DNA of 64,000 nt from Bos javanicus (lineage: Eukaryota > Chordata > Mammalia > Artiodactyla > Bovidae). The stretch lies in NCBI RefSeq assembly GCF_032452875.1, contig NC_083869.1, forward strand, positions 81,214,501-81,278,500, in the 5' to 3' direction. The notes beneath the pieces are model-generated. The model had not been told where the DNA came from. It did not search any database and saw nothing but the letters and a program-made list of their open reading frames with translations. Shown one piece after another: positions 34,531 to 47,625 of this stretch (the first letter of the stretch is position 1; each line of letters begins with the position of its first letter). The position numbers and the translations under genes are program-made.

Positions 34531-37500
34531 CAGGTGTTCAATCAATGAAGTTATTTTTATCAAGGCATAAAAACAAGTATTCAAGAGATAATTTTTAAAG
34601 GACAAATATCCTAGATGTCCAGTTGAGTTAAATTCTGAACAAGTTGGAGAGTCTAATGTTTGTTTAAAGACTTTATAAGAATTTGTTTGGATAGATTGCA
34701 AATGTCCTCTTTTAACACTTTTCAGAAGTTTGGTACTCTTTACTCTGCAACCTTCAGCAGAGGGTTTTATGTAAGAAGGAGTGCCAATGAATACGTGTGA
34801 AGAAAATGAATAAAAATACTTTTACTGGAGAGAACACGACTTAGGTCATGTTTCTTTCCTCCCACCCCCACCTTTGTAATGTAGCCAAAGGCAATTGAAT
34901 CTGTGCTTTGCACTGCTATACATCCATTCCCAACAGCAGCCAGGGAGCAGCAAAAGGAGTTACTGAGGCAGAATTAGACTAATCAAGTTTCCGTTTCCAT
35001 TCTGCCTAGAGGGAAAGATGACACCTGCTTATTGCAGCTTCAAAGTGTTGAAATCCTTTCTGCTTTCATGTGGTTACTATGCATATTCTCTGGTGGATTA
35101 AATGAGGGGAATGCATTACAGTTTTAAACTTTGATGCCCCATTAAGATGAATATGCACCTAATGAGCTGAAAAATTACCAAGACTACTTTCACGATTCCC
35201 CCTACCCTCACTCTCATGGGGAACTAGCTAATCAGGATGGGAGTGCATCTTCTGTGTTCTTAAACCACTGGCTATGAAATTTGGCCAAAGACCTTATTCA
35301 AACACATGTTTAGTATTTTATAATATAAGCAATAAGTGATGCTTCAATTAATAGAAAAGAAAGAACAGTTTGCCTTTTAATGATGAATGCAATAGTTATA
35401 GGCCATTTGGATATAAACAAGATATAAGCACAAAACCCTGAGGATTTATTCATAGGCCAAATATACTTATTACTGTCAATGTTTCATAATTCCAATAACC
35501 ACTTTCACATATACACCTCACCAAAATGTATAGAATATTTGAAAAACAAGCAGTTTTTGTCACCTCAGTAACACTTGAGTCTTATTTTTTAAAAGCTGTA
35601 ATATAGCAATTTAAAATATGAATTTAAAATATGTCCTTGCTACTTAGGTCAGGCAATATAAGAATGAAGCAATTTCAGGGGACAACACCAGGAGCTGAAG
35701 CCAATTATATTTCAGTGTTATTCACAGATATTCCTACCTGCCAAGTGGAGTGCGGCAAGTTGTATTCACACTGTGATCTATGAGCATGGGTATGAACCTC
35801 AATTTTCTCTCAAGGGAAATCTTCTAACAAACAGTTGACAGAGCAAAACACAGTTAGAAAGGAACAAATGAAAAATCTAATAAATATGATGCAATTTTTT
35901 TTAAACAGGGCGTTTTATAATGTGTAATTCAAAGCAAAAGTTCAGTTTCTGTATAAGGACATCAAGGCAGGAGACGTGATGCTAAGTCGAAATGCTGAGC
36001 AAATTTGGCTCACAAGAGATCTCTTGCTTTGTGTGAAATTTAGTTAGATATGATTATAATATTTATTAGAGTAATGTATGTATTAAACAATACATGATAA
36101 ATTCTGAAATAACAAATATTGTGTCCTTAATTGCATGTGTAATTTTAATCTAGTTCAAGAGTATTAATGTATTAATACCAAAAAGAAATTATGAGTAATG
36201 TTTTTTAAAATTTTGTTTAACTTCTACCAAATGTCAGAGAAAAAGGCAAATTCTTAATTTAGAAGTAGGAATTCAACAGTCCTGTTAGAGAAGACTTATA
36301 AAGAATGTTATTGCTTATGGATAGGTAAAAATCTGCATGATTATGGGGTTATCAAAGCACAAAACATTCCGTGTTGATATAATTTTGGAGTCAATCTTTT
36401 CCGAAGTTTTTGAATAATGCACAAAAGGTAACAGTTTAGAGTATAGTTATAACAAAAATAAAGATAGACTAAACCACGTTTCCTGTTAAAATTGGTAAAT
36501 GAGTTGAAATTTATTAGTTTCCTGAACCCAACTTTTTATGATTATGCTTGTGAATATAAACACTTCAAATCACCAAATATTAATGTGATACTTACTTAGC
36601 CTAAATTTAATATCTCTTAGATTTACAAAAGTAAAACAAAATGAATATAACTTCAATTCAAATAGGTTTCTAATTTGTATAACTCTGGAGCACCCCTACT
36701 TGTAAATTATTTGCAATCTATTGGAATTATTCACACTTCCTTCATTTAAGCTGAATATAATTGTCTAGCAATAAAATAGAATGATATTCTTTTACTTAAT
36801 AATGGTTTTCATCATTGCATTGCTTCCTGAACAACTTTTTCAATTTTTACATACTGAGTTAAAGAATCATTATGATTAAATGCAGAGAAATTTTTCCTCC
36901 TATCAATAATTATAAATATTTAATAATTTAGACAGAATTTTATTCTCAATAATTTCAAAATGAATAAATCAGAAAATAAGCATAGAATCTACTCACTTAA
37001 AGCTATTTTATAAAAGTATTTTCTTTAGAATTTTTATTTCGTTTATTCTTGGTTTTAGGAAATTTTTACAAAGATAAGGATAAGATGGTAATATAAATAG
37101 CAAACCATTTTATCATATAGGAAATATTATTGAAACTTTAATCATACACACTACATTTAAAATGTCTAGACATATATTTAACTTTGCTTTTACACTCAAC
37201 ATGCAACATATTTAGAGTATCTGTAGCCAATCTTTCAAATTTCCTCCTATGATCATAGACTTTATCTATGTTTGACAGAAAACATAGATATTAAAAGACA
37301 TGAAATACATGGTTACAAAAGTATGAGTGTATTCAAAAGACTTTTAACAAATTTATGAATGAAAAAATCCATGAGTTATTGAGATAATTGTCTACGTTAT
37401 AGAAAACATTGACTCTTCTCTTTACTAGGAAACCTTTTTAGTGTGGAAAAATGGAATTATTCATATTAATTTTCAAATTCTAGAGAATATTTTCTCAATT

Positions 37501-38604
37501 ATGAATATTATTGAAAACCTACGGGCAATTCACACAAACTTTAAACATGGAAATTTTAACCAAATTGTATTTTACCCAAAAGTATAAAAAAAAAAAAATC
37601 ACTGTAGTTTGCAGTGCTTTACTGCAAAAACAGGTGTAGAAAAAGATATTAGAGTTTAGTATTTACATGTTATACAACAAAGGGGAGAAAAGAACAGAAC
37701 AGAACAATAGATTTCATAGAATTAACTTTCACCTTTGAATTTTATTCATGTCTTATTCGTGTGTGTGTGTCTAAACTATATTTTAGGATATCTACAGCAC
37801 ACGTTTGGAAACAATTGCATTAGGCACAGAATCAGATAAAAACAGGGATAAAATCAGATAAAAACAGCCATTAGTATGATTACCTTCATTTATTATTATT
37901 TGTATCACAAATTAATTGAAAGCTTTCAACATGATGGGGAAACTTTCTACTGATTCTGAACATACATGTTAAATATCACAAATGGCACAAGTGTCTTTAA
38001 GAAAAAATTATGCCTAATAGGAACTGGAATCCAAAATTTCCTGACTTTGAAAAGTGAGAACCACGCAGTGCCTCCCTCACATCCAAGTTAATTTGTAATG
38101 ATTCCACTGAGTGCTGATCTGAAAGCAGCCTCAGTGACCACTGGCACTCTTTTCCCCTCGATGGCTCTCTACAAATCATCTCAGGTACCGCAGCACAAGG
38201 CTAGGAGCTAAAAAAATGAATACACCAGTAATTTCTTTCTGAAAATGATTTGACACCCAGCTGATGACAGTAGCTAACAGTATGACCTCCAGACTGTTAG
38301 CTCTGCTAAAAGAGCTTCACTTGAAACACCCATGGGGTTATGGATTCCTGCTAATAGCAGCAATAGAATGGATGATGAGTTTATGGCAGGATAGAAAGGC
38401 TTTCTCAATTCCGCATCATGTTAAGGCCATTATCATTGGATGTTATCCAGTGAAATGGGGGAAAACTCTCTGAAAGTTCCTCTTAGTTAGAGCAATGTAT
38501 TGTAGCAGATAATAGAAACCAAATTTTTAGATCTCTTTACCTTCAAATAAAAGTTATAGTATTGATCAACAAGCATTGACAACAGAATTTGAAGATTTCC
38601 TGGT
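34531..38604. other. Repeat-free 4-kb island
   Basis: The longest stretch of the window with no recognisable transposon, although the rest carries one every 1-2 kb. It contains less AT-rich, complex segments (34890-35260, 35640-35820, 38000-38480) and long AT-rich parts with TAAT/ATTA strings. I found no exon with plausible splice sites and motif. Candidate for constrained non-coding DNA by inference only. Confidence 0.4.
37830..37867. repeat. Short direct repeat
   Basis: 'aatcagataaaaacag' at 37830-37845 is repeated at 37852-37867. Confidence 0.85.
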
Positions 38605-38727
38605 GAAAGAAATGGCAACCCACTCCAGTATTCTTGCCTGGGAAATCCTATGGACAGAGAAGACTGGAAAGTTACAGTCTATGAAGTCGCAAGGGTCGAC
38701 ACAGTTTAGCGACTCCAAAGCTACAAG
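38605..38727 (+). mobile_element. Bov-A SINE monomer
   Basis: 'gaaagaaatggcaacccactcc' to 'cacagtttagcgactccaaag'. Its 3' tail has grown into the microsatellite at 38728. Confidence 0.87.
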
Positions 38728-38728
38728 A

Positions 38729-38759
<31 letters not shown>

Positions 38760-38769
38760 ATATATATAT
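38728..38769. repeat. (TATC)n/(TA)n microsatellite
   Basis: About seven TATC units followed by (TA)n directly on the SINE tail. Probably length-polymorphic. Confidence 0.97.
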
Positions 38770-38950
38770 GGCAGTGGTGTACTTTTTAATGGGTTTCTTA
38801 TGGGTTTAGGGTGATTCACATTTAGGCTGTTGGTTTCTGATGAATAAAGGTAAACAAAAAATATCATTTAATATTAGGTCATTTTCATTTAGGCAAACTG
38901 CTTGTTCAAGCAATATTACTCATAAATACTTTAATTCCATGATTAGTTAT

Positions 38951-39600
38951 TCAGTTCAGTTCAGTTGCTCAGTCGTGTCTGACTCTTTGCAACCCTATGA
39001 ATCGCAGCACGCCAGGCCTCCCTGTCCATCACCAACTCCCGGAGTTCACTCAGACTCACGTCCATCGAGTCAGTGATGCCATCCAGCCATCTCATCCTCT
39101 GTCATCCCCTTTTCCTCCTGCCCCCAATCCCTCCCAGCATCAGAGTCTTTTCCAATGAGTCAACTCTTCACATGAGGTGGCCAAAGTACTGGAGTTTCAG
39201 CTTTAGCATCATTCCTTCCAAAGAAATCCCAGGGCTGATCTCCTTCTGAATGGACTGGTTGGATCTCCTTGCAGTCCAAGGGACTCTCAAGAGTCTTCTC
39301 CAACACCACAGTTCAAAAGCATCAATTCTTCGGCACTCAGCCTTCTTCACAGTCCAACTCTCACATCCATACATGACCACTGGAAAAACCATAGCCTTGT
39401 CTAGACGAACCTTTTTTGGCAAAGTAATGTCTCTGCTTTTGAATATGCTATCTAGGTTGGTCATAACTTTCCTTCCAAGGAGTAAGCGTCTTTTAATTTC
39501 ATGGTTGCAGTCACCATCTGCAGTGATTTTGGAGCCCAAAAAATACAGTCTGACACTGTTTCCACTGTTTCTCCATCTATTTCCCATGAAGTGATGGGAG
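38951..39600 (-). mobile_element. BovB LINE 3' fragment
   Basis: Antisense 0.65 kb with a (TTCAG)n tail at 38951-38966. The C-terminal frame 39168-39644 (minus) contains MYGCESWTVKKAECRRIDAF and the PGISLEG variant, with a frameshift before residue ~30 (near 39540). It combines the GISLEG coding variant with a TTCAG tail. Confidence 0.95.
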
Positions 39601-39601
39601 A

Positions 39602-41057
39602 CCTTCCTCAATATTAAGTGGGCAGAAAGAGCTTTTATGGACAAAGTGACATCTTATTTTACATACATAAAAATATAAAGGGATAATGATTAAGAAACTA
39701 CCTTAAAACTTTTGTATTTTGGGTATACATTAAGTTTTATCATAGTGGTAAGGTTTTCTTTTCAGCAAAAATGAAGATCATTAAAATCTAAGTCACAGAT
39801 TGTTTCCATCATCAGCATTATTTCTTGTCACCACCTCTTTGCATAATAATATGTGTATTATGTTAAGTGACTGACAACCAAAACTGCATTTGTTGATCTG
39901 TCTTAAATGTCCAAGTAGAATAAGTGTACTTAGTTAAAAAATGATTTAAATTTCTTTATATGGGTCAAGGTTTCATTTGAAATTCAATTAATACTGATGC
40001 TTACCAGAGACTCTATTTAAAAAGAAAAAGAAAAAAAGACCCCAGAGTCAGAGAAAAACTCTAAAATGATTTTTCAAATTAATGGAAAGAAAGATACAAA
40101 GATTCTTTGCAAATCATTTAATTAAGCTTGTGACAGTACAGCATTCATATAATGCAAATAATCTTTTGATTCTTTTTATTCTTTATATTTGGATATTCTA
40201 GATAATTAGTATCTTCTCATACCCCTAAACAGATTATTATTAAACATAAAAGTGTGCCCTGAAGAGATAACAATTATGAGGCTAACTGTGCATATTCCCT
40301 TTTACTTATTTACTTATTTTCCCCTATACATTGGTATGTATACTCACATGTCACTCAACTGTAGTAACTGGTCTAGATAGACATGCATGTCTGACTACTT
40401 TGTATAAGTGCATCTCACTCAATTGTAGTTGATATTGTTAGCTTAGTAATTTCCCCCCCACCTTCAGCTTTTTGGTAATGAATTTTTTGTGTGCAAAAAT
40501 ATTTGGCTCTGAAAGTAGTTGTATAGATAATCGAAATGAACCTCCGCGATATATTGATTAGAACTCTACAGCTTAAAGAAAGTAGTTACTTGAGCTTATT
40601 AGTAACAGAATAGAGACTAAATCCTCAATATTTTGTTCAGTTCTATTTCAACTGAACTGTTGAACTATCCCTACACTATTGCAACCAACATAATATGTGA
40701 GTTCATGTCTACACCTCAAATCTTTTGGTTTATATTTCAGTTATTACATTAACTAAATTATAGCATCATATAATGCATTTAACTCCTCTTTTTATGCAAT
40801 GAATAATAAACTATTTTTAACAATTTCTCAATTTTCATCAAGTATAATAACATTCTTTTTCAATAAGTGTTTAAATTATATATATATGTAGCCCTAGGCT
40901 ACGGTGTCCAAAAAGACAGATTCTTGGAAAAAAAGTGTACATTGAGGACTGTACTGGTAATTTTAGGCTAACAATAGTTTGGATTTCCTTATAGAGAATT
41001 CAAAAATAGTAAAACACATAGTAGTAAGTTTGTATGGGTTTTAATTTAAATATATTA
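39602..41057. other. Unassigned AT-rich sequence
   Basis: No repeat or gene recognised in 1.45 kb. Confidence 0.4.
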
Positions 41058-41058
41058 C

Positions 41059-42523
41059 AGATCAGATCAGATCAGATCAGTCACTCAGTCGTGTCCGACT
41101 CTTTGCAACCCCATGAATCACAGCACGCCAGGCCTCCCTGTCCATCACCAACTCCCAGAGTTCACTCAGACTCACGTCCATCGAGTCAGTGATGCCATCC
41201 AGCCATCTCATCCTTTGTCGTCCCCTTCTCCTCCTGCCCTCAATCCCTCCCAGCATCACAGTCTTTTCCAATAAATGAGTCAACTCTTAGCATGAGGTGG
41301 CCAAAGTACTGGAGTTTCAGCTTTAGCATCATTCCTTCCAAAGAAATCCCAGGGCTGATCTCCTTCAGAATGGACTGGTTGGATCTCCTTGCAATCCAAG
41401 GGACTCTCAAGAGTCTTCTTCAACACCGCAGTTCAAAAGCATCAATTCTTAGGTGCTCAGCCTTCTTCACAGTCCAACTCTCACATCCATACATGACCAC
41501 TGGAAAAACCGTAGCCTTCACTAGACGAACCTTTGTTGGCCAAGTAATGTCTCTGCTTTTGAATATGCTATCTAGGTTGGTCATAACTTTCCTTCCAAGG
41601 AATAAGTGTCTTTTAATTTCATGGCTGCAGTCACCATCTGCAGTGATTTTGGAGCCCAGAAAAATAAAGTCTGACACTATTTCCACTGTTTCCCCATCTA
41701 TTTCCCATGAAGTGATGGGACCGGATGCCATGATCCTCGTTTTCTGAATGTTGAGCTTTAAGCCAACTTTTTCACTCTCCACTTTCACTTTCATCAAGAG
41801 GCTTTTTAGTTCCTCTTCACTTTCTGCCATAAGGGTGGTGTCATCTGCATATCTGAGATTATTGATATTTCTCCCAGCAATCTTGATTCCAGCCTGTGTT
41901 TCTTCCAGTCCAGCGCTTCTCATGATGTACTCTGCATATAAGTTAAATAAGCAGGGTGACAATATACAGCCTTGACGTACTCCTTTTCCTATTTGGAACC
42001 AGTCTGTTGTTCCATGTCAAGTTCTAACTATTGCTTCCTGACCTGCATACAAATTTCTCAAGAGACAGATCAGTTTTTCTGGTATTCCCATCTCTTTCAG
42101 AATTTTCCACAGTTTATTGTGATCCACACAGTCAAAGGCTTTGGCAGAGTCAATAAAGCAGAAATAGATGTTCTTCTGGAACTCTCTGCTTTCTCCGTGA
42201 TCCAGCGGATGTTGGCAATTTGATCTCTCGTTCCTCTGCCTTTTCTAAAACCAGCTTGAGCATCAGGAAGTTCATGGTTCATATATTGCTGAAGCCTGGC
42301 TTGGAAAATTTTGAGCATTACTTTACTAGCATGTGAGATGAGTGCAATTGTGCAGTAGTTTGGGCATTCTTTGGCATTGCCTTTCTTTGGGATTGGAATT
42401 AAAACTGACCTTTTCCAGTCCTGTGGCCACTGCTGAGTTTTCCAAATTTGCTGGCATATTGAGTGCAGCACTTTCACAGCATCATCTTTCAGGCTTTGGA
42501 ATAGCTCAACTGGAATTCTACAA
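41059..42523 (-). mobile_element. BovB LINE, 5'-truncated, GATCA-tail type
   Basis: Antisense 1.46 kb spanning most of the RT domain to the (GATCA)n tail at 41060-41080. The 180-residue frame 41420-41962 (minus) holds the YADD motif (RYADDTTLM), and 42097-42546 holds the preceding RT segments including the KRSVLIPIPKKGNAKECPNY block. A stop and frameshifts separate the pieces, for example in the segment after GHGT at about 42015. Variants PGISLEG-type and TVMLGG. Confidence 0.95.
42097..42523 (-). pseudogene. BovB reverse-transcriptase N-terminal segment
   Basis: Coding remnant of the RT fingers region of the BovB ORF2 protein, which in intact copies combines an APE-type endonuclease with a reverse transcriptase. 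The blocks QQIWKTQQWPQDWKRSV, TIALISHASKVML and GFRKGRGTRDQIANI are intact. The frame slips after the RGTRDQIANIRWI block near 42180. The first ~8 residues of this frame, coded upstream of 42523, come from flanking DNA. Confidence 0.85.
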
Positions 42524-42524
42524 G

Positions 42525-43209
42525 CAATATTTTGGAGATTATGCAAAAAACACTAGAAATCATTGACTGGAACAGTCAGAAAACACTATTTAATAAAAAT
42601 CTAGAAAGTATTGGCTTTATGTGTGTTTTTGGGTTTTTTTTGCAGTGTTGTGTCCCTATAATCAAAAGTGGTTTAAAGTGGCAAGGTGACACAATAAGTA
42701 AGGCTCTAAGTGCTGGAAACAGACAGCAATATGTTTAAATTTTAGCTTTGTTATTTGCTAATTGTGAAACATTAACCAAGCTGCTTTAAAAAAATCTTGA
42801 AGTCTTGTTTATCTGTAAAACTGGTCAATAATTCCTAATGTGATAAATTCTATTGGTGTTATACACATTATCATCCTCTTTCTCTCGATCTTGGGATAAA
42901 GTATACTTCCTGGACCATTGATGTTGGGGTATGTGACTTGCTGAGGCTATGAAATATGACAAGACATAGGGTGTGGAGTCCTCAGATATGGTTTGCTTGA
43001 TTAGGACAATCCTCTATTGCTTCCAAGATCACTACAAGAACATTCTTTAGGTATCATTGGACCAAAGGGAACAGAAAAGCACTTGGAGACTACATGAACA
43101 AAGTTGATGAGGAAGTTCAGGGGATACAAACAGAAGCACTAGCCTTGTGAATGCTTGAGGAAATAGTTCCAGTGAGGCATAATAAATACCTTCAACACTT
43201 TTGATTTGG
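42525..43209. other. Unassigned sequence
   Basis: No gene or family recognised between two BovB copies. Confidence 0.4.
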
Positions 43210-43220
43210 GGTATATGTTT

Positions 43221-43876
43221 CAGTTCAGTCACTCAGTCCTGTCTGACTCTTTGCAACCCCATTGTCTGCAACACACCAGGCTTCCCTGTCCATCACCAAC
43301 TACTCTTGTCCATAGAGTTGGTGATGCCATCCAACAACCATCTCATCCTCGGTCATCCTCTTCTCCTCCTGTCTTCAATCTTTTCCAGCATCAGAGTATT
43401 TTCCAATAAGTCAGTTCTATACAACAGGTGGCCAGAGTATTGGAGTTTCAGCTTTAGCATCAGTCCTTCCAATGAATATTCAGATTGATTTCCTTTAGGA
43501 TGGACTGGTTGGATCCCCTTGCAGTCCAAGGGACTCTCAAGAGCCTTCTCTAACACCACAGTTTAAAAGCATCAATTCTTTGGCACTCAGCTTTCTTTAC
43601 AGTCCAACACTCACATCCAAACATGACTACTGGAAAAACCATAGCTTCGACTAGATGGATCTTTGTTGGCAAAGTAATGTCTCTGATTTTTAATATGCTC
43701 TCTAGGTTGGTCATAGCTTATCTTCCAAGGAGCAAGTGTCTTTTAATTTCATGGCTACAGTCACCATCCGCAATGATTTTGGAGCCCAAGAATATAGTCT
43801 GTCATTGTTTCCATTGTTTCCCCATCTATTTGCAATGAAGTGAAGGAACCAGATGTCATGATCTTAGTTTTCTCAA
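43221..43876 (-). mobile_element. BovB LINE 3' fragment, older type, with TSD
   Basis: Antisense 0.65 kb with a short TTCAG tail. Imperfect TSD ggtatatgttt / ggtgtatgttt at 43210-43220 and 43877-43887. It shares the older-subfamily variants with the copy at 16931 ('gtcatagctt', 'aaggagca', 'aatgaatatt'). No long frame survives. Confidence 0.95.
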
Positions 43877-43889
43877 GGTGTATGTTTGG

Positions 43890-44765
43890 AGTATTACTTT
43901 TTGTCTCCATGTTACATTCCATTTGATATTTACTAACTGTCCCATTCTCTTCTAACCTTCTTACTTACTCTTATATATTTAGGCTCTTGTACAATGAAAA
44001 ATTCTGTTTTGAATATTATTTTCTCTGAAGGATTTAATTTTGCTTTTCCTCTAGGAGGAATCACACTCTATCTCTTGACCATATTGTCAATTATAGTAAC
44101 TACCTTTTCTATATTCTCAAATATTTTCTCTCTGAAACTCTTACCAACTTTATTTAGTTTTTCTCTCATTCTACTGATTTAAGGTTGAGCATATTTAGTG
44201 AAGCACACGTGTCATATGCAGTAAAACACTTTTCAGTTTCCTTATGCTGCTTACTTCCAAGGAGTAATTCATTTACTGCAGTTATGACACATAAAAACTA
44301 TTTTGGTTAAAAAATCAATTGAAATTCTTTTATGTTAAAAAGTAGATACTTTATATATTGTTATATGGCTATTGTGATTAAATATTAACAGGAATATGGT
44401 AACAAATATGTATGCATAATTGAACAAAACTAGACTGGAAATGTTACTTTCTAAATACTAATCCATACTGTTTATTTTACTTCATTTTAAGTAAGACTAT
44501 AGTGTAATAGAAATTAAAACTTTCCCTTTTATCATGCTTACAGCTTCATTTTTAAATTATAAATTTAGAAACACAAGGAAAAAAAAAGAAATATTCAGTA
44601 AGAGGTTGTTTAGCATCATAAATAAGTTATACTGTCAAAATTTGAGTCCATGACTATTTTTAAATTGTAAAATAATTACAGTAGCTATTGAAATGATTAA
44701 AGTATATATATAACATGTTATTACATTTTATACATTTATATCAATACACTATTATAAATTTACAT
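43890..44765. other. Unassigned AT-rich sequence
   Basis: No gene or repeat recognised. The frame 43994-44182 is hydrophobic low-complexity and probably chance. Confidence 0.4.
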
Positions 44766-44770
44766 ATTTA

Positions 44771-45018
44771 GTACTCTTGTCTGGAAAATCCCATGGACGG
44801 AGGAGCCTGGTAGGCCACAGTCCATGGGGTCGCTAAGAGTCAGACACGACAAAGCGACTTTACTTTCACTTTTCACTTTCATGCATTGGAGAAGGAAATG
44901 GCAACCCACTTCAGTGTTCTTGCCTGGAGAATCCCAGGGACAGGGGAGCCTGGTGGGCTGCCGTCTATGGGGTCGAACAGAGTCGGACACGACTGAAGTG
45001 ACTTAGCAGTAGCAATGC
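44771..45018 (+). mobile_element. Bov-A2 SINE (dimeric), 5'-truncated
   Basis: Starts inside the first monomer at 'gtactcttgtctggaaaatcc', then the linker 'tttactttcacttttcac' and a complete second monomer ending 'gacttagcagtagca'. Confidence 0.93.
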
Positions 45019-45024
45019 ATTTAT

Positions 45025-47488
45025 AATATATAATAATATTCATGCATTACTTATTTTACCCATGTTTTCTGCTTGGACCTCTCTATATTCTCCACTTGAA
45101 ATAGAAAGCCAAATGCACATTTTAGGTTCCCAAATATATCGTGATACCTCGCATTACCATTCATGTGAATTGACATAATTGGTAGTCCATGTTTACAGGA
45201 ATAGCTTATCTCTGCTTTCATTCTCAAGCCTGTGAAATGGAAACCACAAAAGAAGTCAACATAGTTAGAGTGATCATATTGGGTAGGCCTCTAAAATAAT
45301 ATAAAAACACACAAACAAATCACACCTGTCTATGCAAAAAGTGAGAGAAAAGGGGGTTAATTGATAACTCAGCTTTAGAGCACAAAATACGAACCAATTT
45401 TAACACATTACAACTGAATTCAGTCTTATACAGTTTTTTTTTTTTTTGAAAATCAATCATACTGATACCAAATTACATTTTCAAATCTTTCACATGTCTC
45501 TAAAAATTGAAAGTATAGATGGGTAGGAAATTGTGCAGTGCCTCTGGCTTATGACATACTTCTCTAAAGGAAGGGCTTCAAAGATTGATAAATCTTACTG
45601 TAAAAATCTGTAGAGATTTTGTGCACTCTTTAAATAAAGTATGTGATATTTTGTTTTGAGATTTGTTTTTAGGTATGTCACTCTCTCACATTAGCCTCTG
45701 AAATCCTGAAGAACAAGAACCATAGGATTTAATACTGTGCTTTCATAGAGTAAGTAAGGAAGGTTTATTGAATAAAAATGAAATAGAATTTTGCTTGAGC
45801 TCAATTCATGCTGATTCCTTTACATATTCTCATCAACTATAAGTTATATGATGAAGAAGAGAAACAACTTTTAGAAAATATATAGCTAAAAAAATTTAAG
45901 ATAGTTCTTTTTGCCTCCCTTTTTAGGCAGTTTATAATTGGGGAGACTTTGAAATTGTACTATCTTTTGTTAAAGAAAAATGTTTAAATCAGATGATCTA
46001 AAGGGAAAAGAAAAAAAAAACTGAAGGAGAAAATAGGTTGAAAATTATATGAAGTGAGTCGTTTGAGATTCCTTTGACCTGGATGGATAATTAATTTAAA
46101 AAATACATAATTGAGGCCATATGAAGAATTTAGGCTTCTACATGGCATCTTAGACTTGTGCATGTAGAACTATGTATGTAGATATATGGGTGCCTGTAGA
46201 GAGAAAAGGTGAGAGTCTGGAAGGAAATGACATCCAATTTCACAGTTAAAACATATCTTTTCTTGATGGATATTCAACTTGTAGAGCTGAACACACAGGA
46301 TTATTGATTCATAGAGTAGAGGAGTTTTGATTTCTCTGACTTTTATTTCTTCATACATTATTGAAAAAGGTTAAAGGTGTGCATGCTTACAACTATTGCA
46401 TCAATTTTTCAGATCTCAAGGGAGAAGTGTGAAGTTTGCTAACCAGATATTACCTTTCTCTAGGCATTTGTTGGAAGAAAAAATAGATATGTGTAGTGAA
46501 AAGATGTCACTGCCATGATCCTATGTGGGGCACTGGAACTACTAGAACCAATATATTTGCAGTGAGTCTTGGAAGGAACAAAAAATGTTTGCAGAAGACA
46601 TAAGTCTACCACAACAAACCACTCTGTACTCTTATTTTGAATAAAGAGTTGTTCAGTACTGATGAAGAGAGTCACTAATGTGCATGAACTTTTCACCATC
46701 CTTGTAATCCAGACTAGTCAACTTTGCATTGCCAACATCTTTTAAAATGCACATCCTTCCCTCTCTCTCTTTTTGCTTTTTCTCCCTAACTCTGCTTCAT
46801 TTGGCCAAGTATTTGCCATGATCTGCTTCATGTTTGCAAATGACTGTGTGTGTGTGTGTGTGTGTGTATGAATTTTAGATCCAGATGTTGGACATGAACT
46901 TTACAATCCTCCCTGGGGCTTGGACTGATATTACTCTAGTGAATAATTTATCATACAGAATTTTAGTAAAGAAACTTTTCTTGGTTTCCTCAGAGCTTTT
47001 AGAGCTATCCTTTTAGGATATGTGTAAATTACTTCTATATTAGGAAATATATTTCAAGATAGAATATAAATTATCTCCACATTAGTAATTTGTGTATTGC
47101 TTAAGGACCAAAAGCAGATAATTCTTATCTTGTTGAGCACACATTCAAATGAACTCATTAGACTGACTTTTGTATGAATTGAAACAATTGATATAACTGA
47201 GTTACCACCAGACAAAGGTCAGATAATGTTTTTGGCATCTTAAAAAGTTGCTTATCTTTTGCAGACTGAATTTTGTCCATTTTAATTTTTAATACTTGTG
47301 TATGTTGATCAGCATAAGATTCTGCACATAATTATTACATATTAAGTATGATCTTTTTGCTTCCAAGAACATAACATTAGTTGTCCCATAAGATTTTATA
47401 ATTTTTGGTAAGAATAAGGGTATTAGAGCAATGGTAAAGAATGAAATTTATAGGAAACTGGGATGTATCCAAATAGTACAATATTAAC
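45025..47488. other. Repeat-poor block
   Basis: About 2.5 kb with only a weak L2-like signal (45690-45790: 'aacaagaaccatagg...ttattgaataaaaatg') and a (TG)n tract at 46845-46867. No exon recognised. Frames at 46170-46358 and 46460-46699 (minus) have no family motif. Confidence 0.4.
46845..46867. repeat. (TG)n microsatellite
   Basis: Pure TG alternation, about 11 units. Confidence 0.95.
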
Positions 47489-47498
47489 ATATTGTTAT

Positions 47499-47615
47499 GC
47501 CTGCTTGCCTACTAAGTTTCTTCAGTCATGTCCAGCTCTTTTGTGACCCTATGGACTGTAGCCCGCCAGGCTCCTTTGTCTATGGAATTCTCTAAGCAAG
47601 TTTACTGAAGTGGGT
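47499..47615 (-). mobile_element. Bov-tA SINE, 5'-truncated
   Basis: Antisense; keeps only the BovB-like part ('gtcatgtccagctcttttgtgaccc' region) to 'tttactgaagtgggt'. TSD atattgttat at 47489-47498 and 47616-47625. Confidence 0.9.
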
Positions 47616-47625
47616 ATATTGTTAT

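Noticed and set aside
36013..36026. 14-bp perfect palindrome caagagatctcttg
   Set aside because: One such palindrome is expected by chance at this scale, and nothing around it gives it a role.
43994..44182. Hydrophobic 62-residue frame resembling a small membrane protein
   Set aside because: It comes from T-rich DNA, which encodes Phe/Leu/Ile/Ser by composition. No start context or homology signal.
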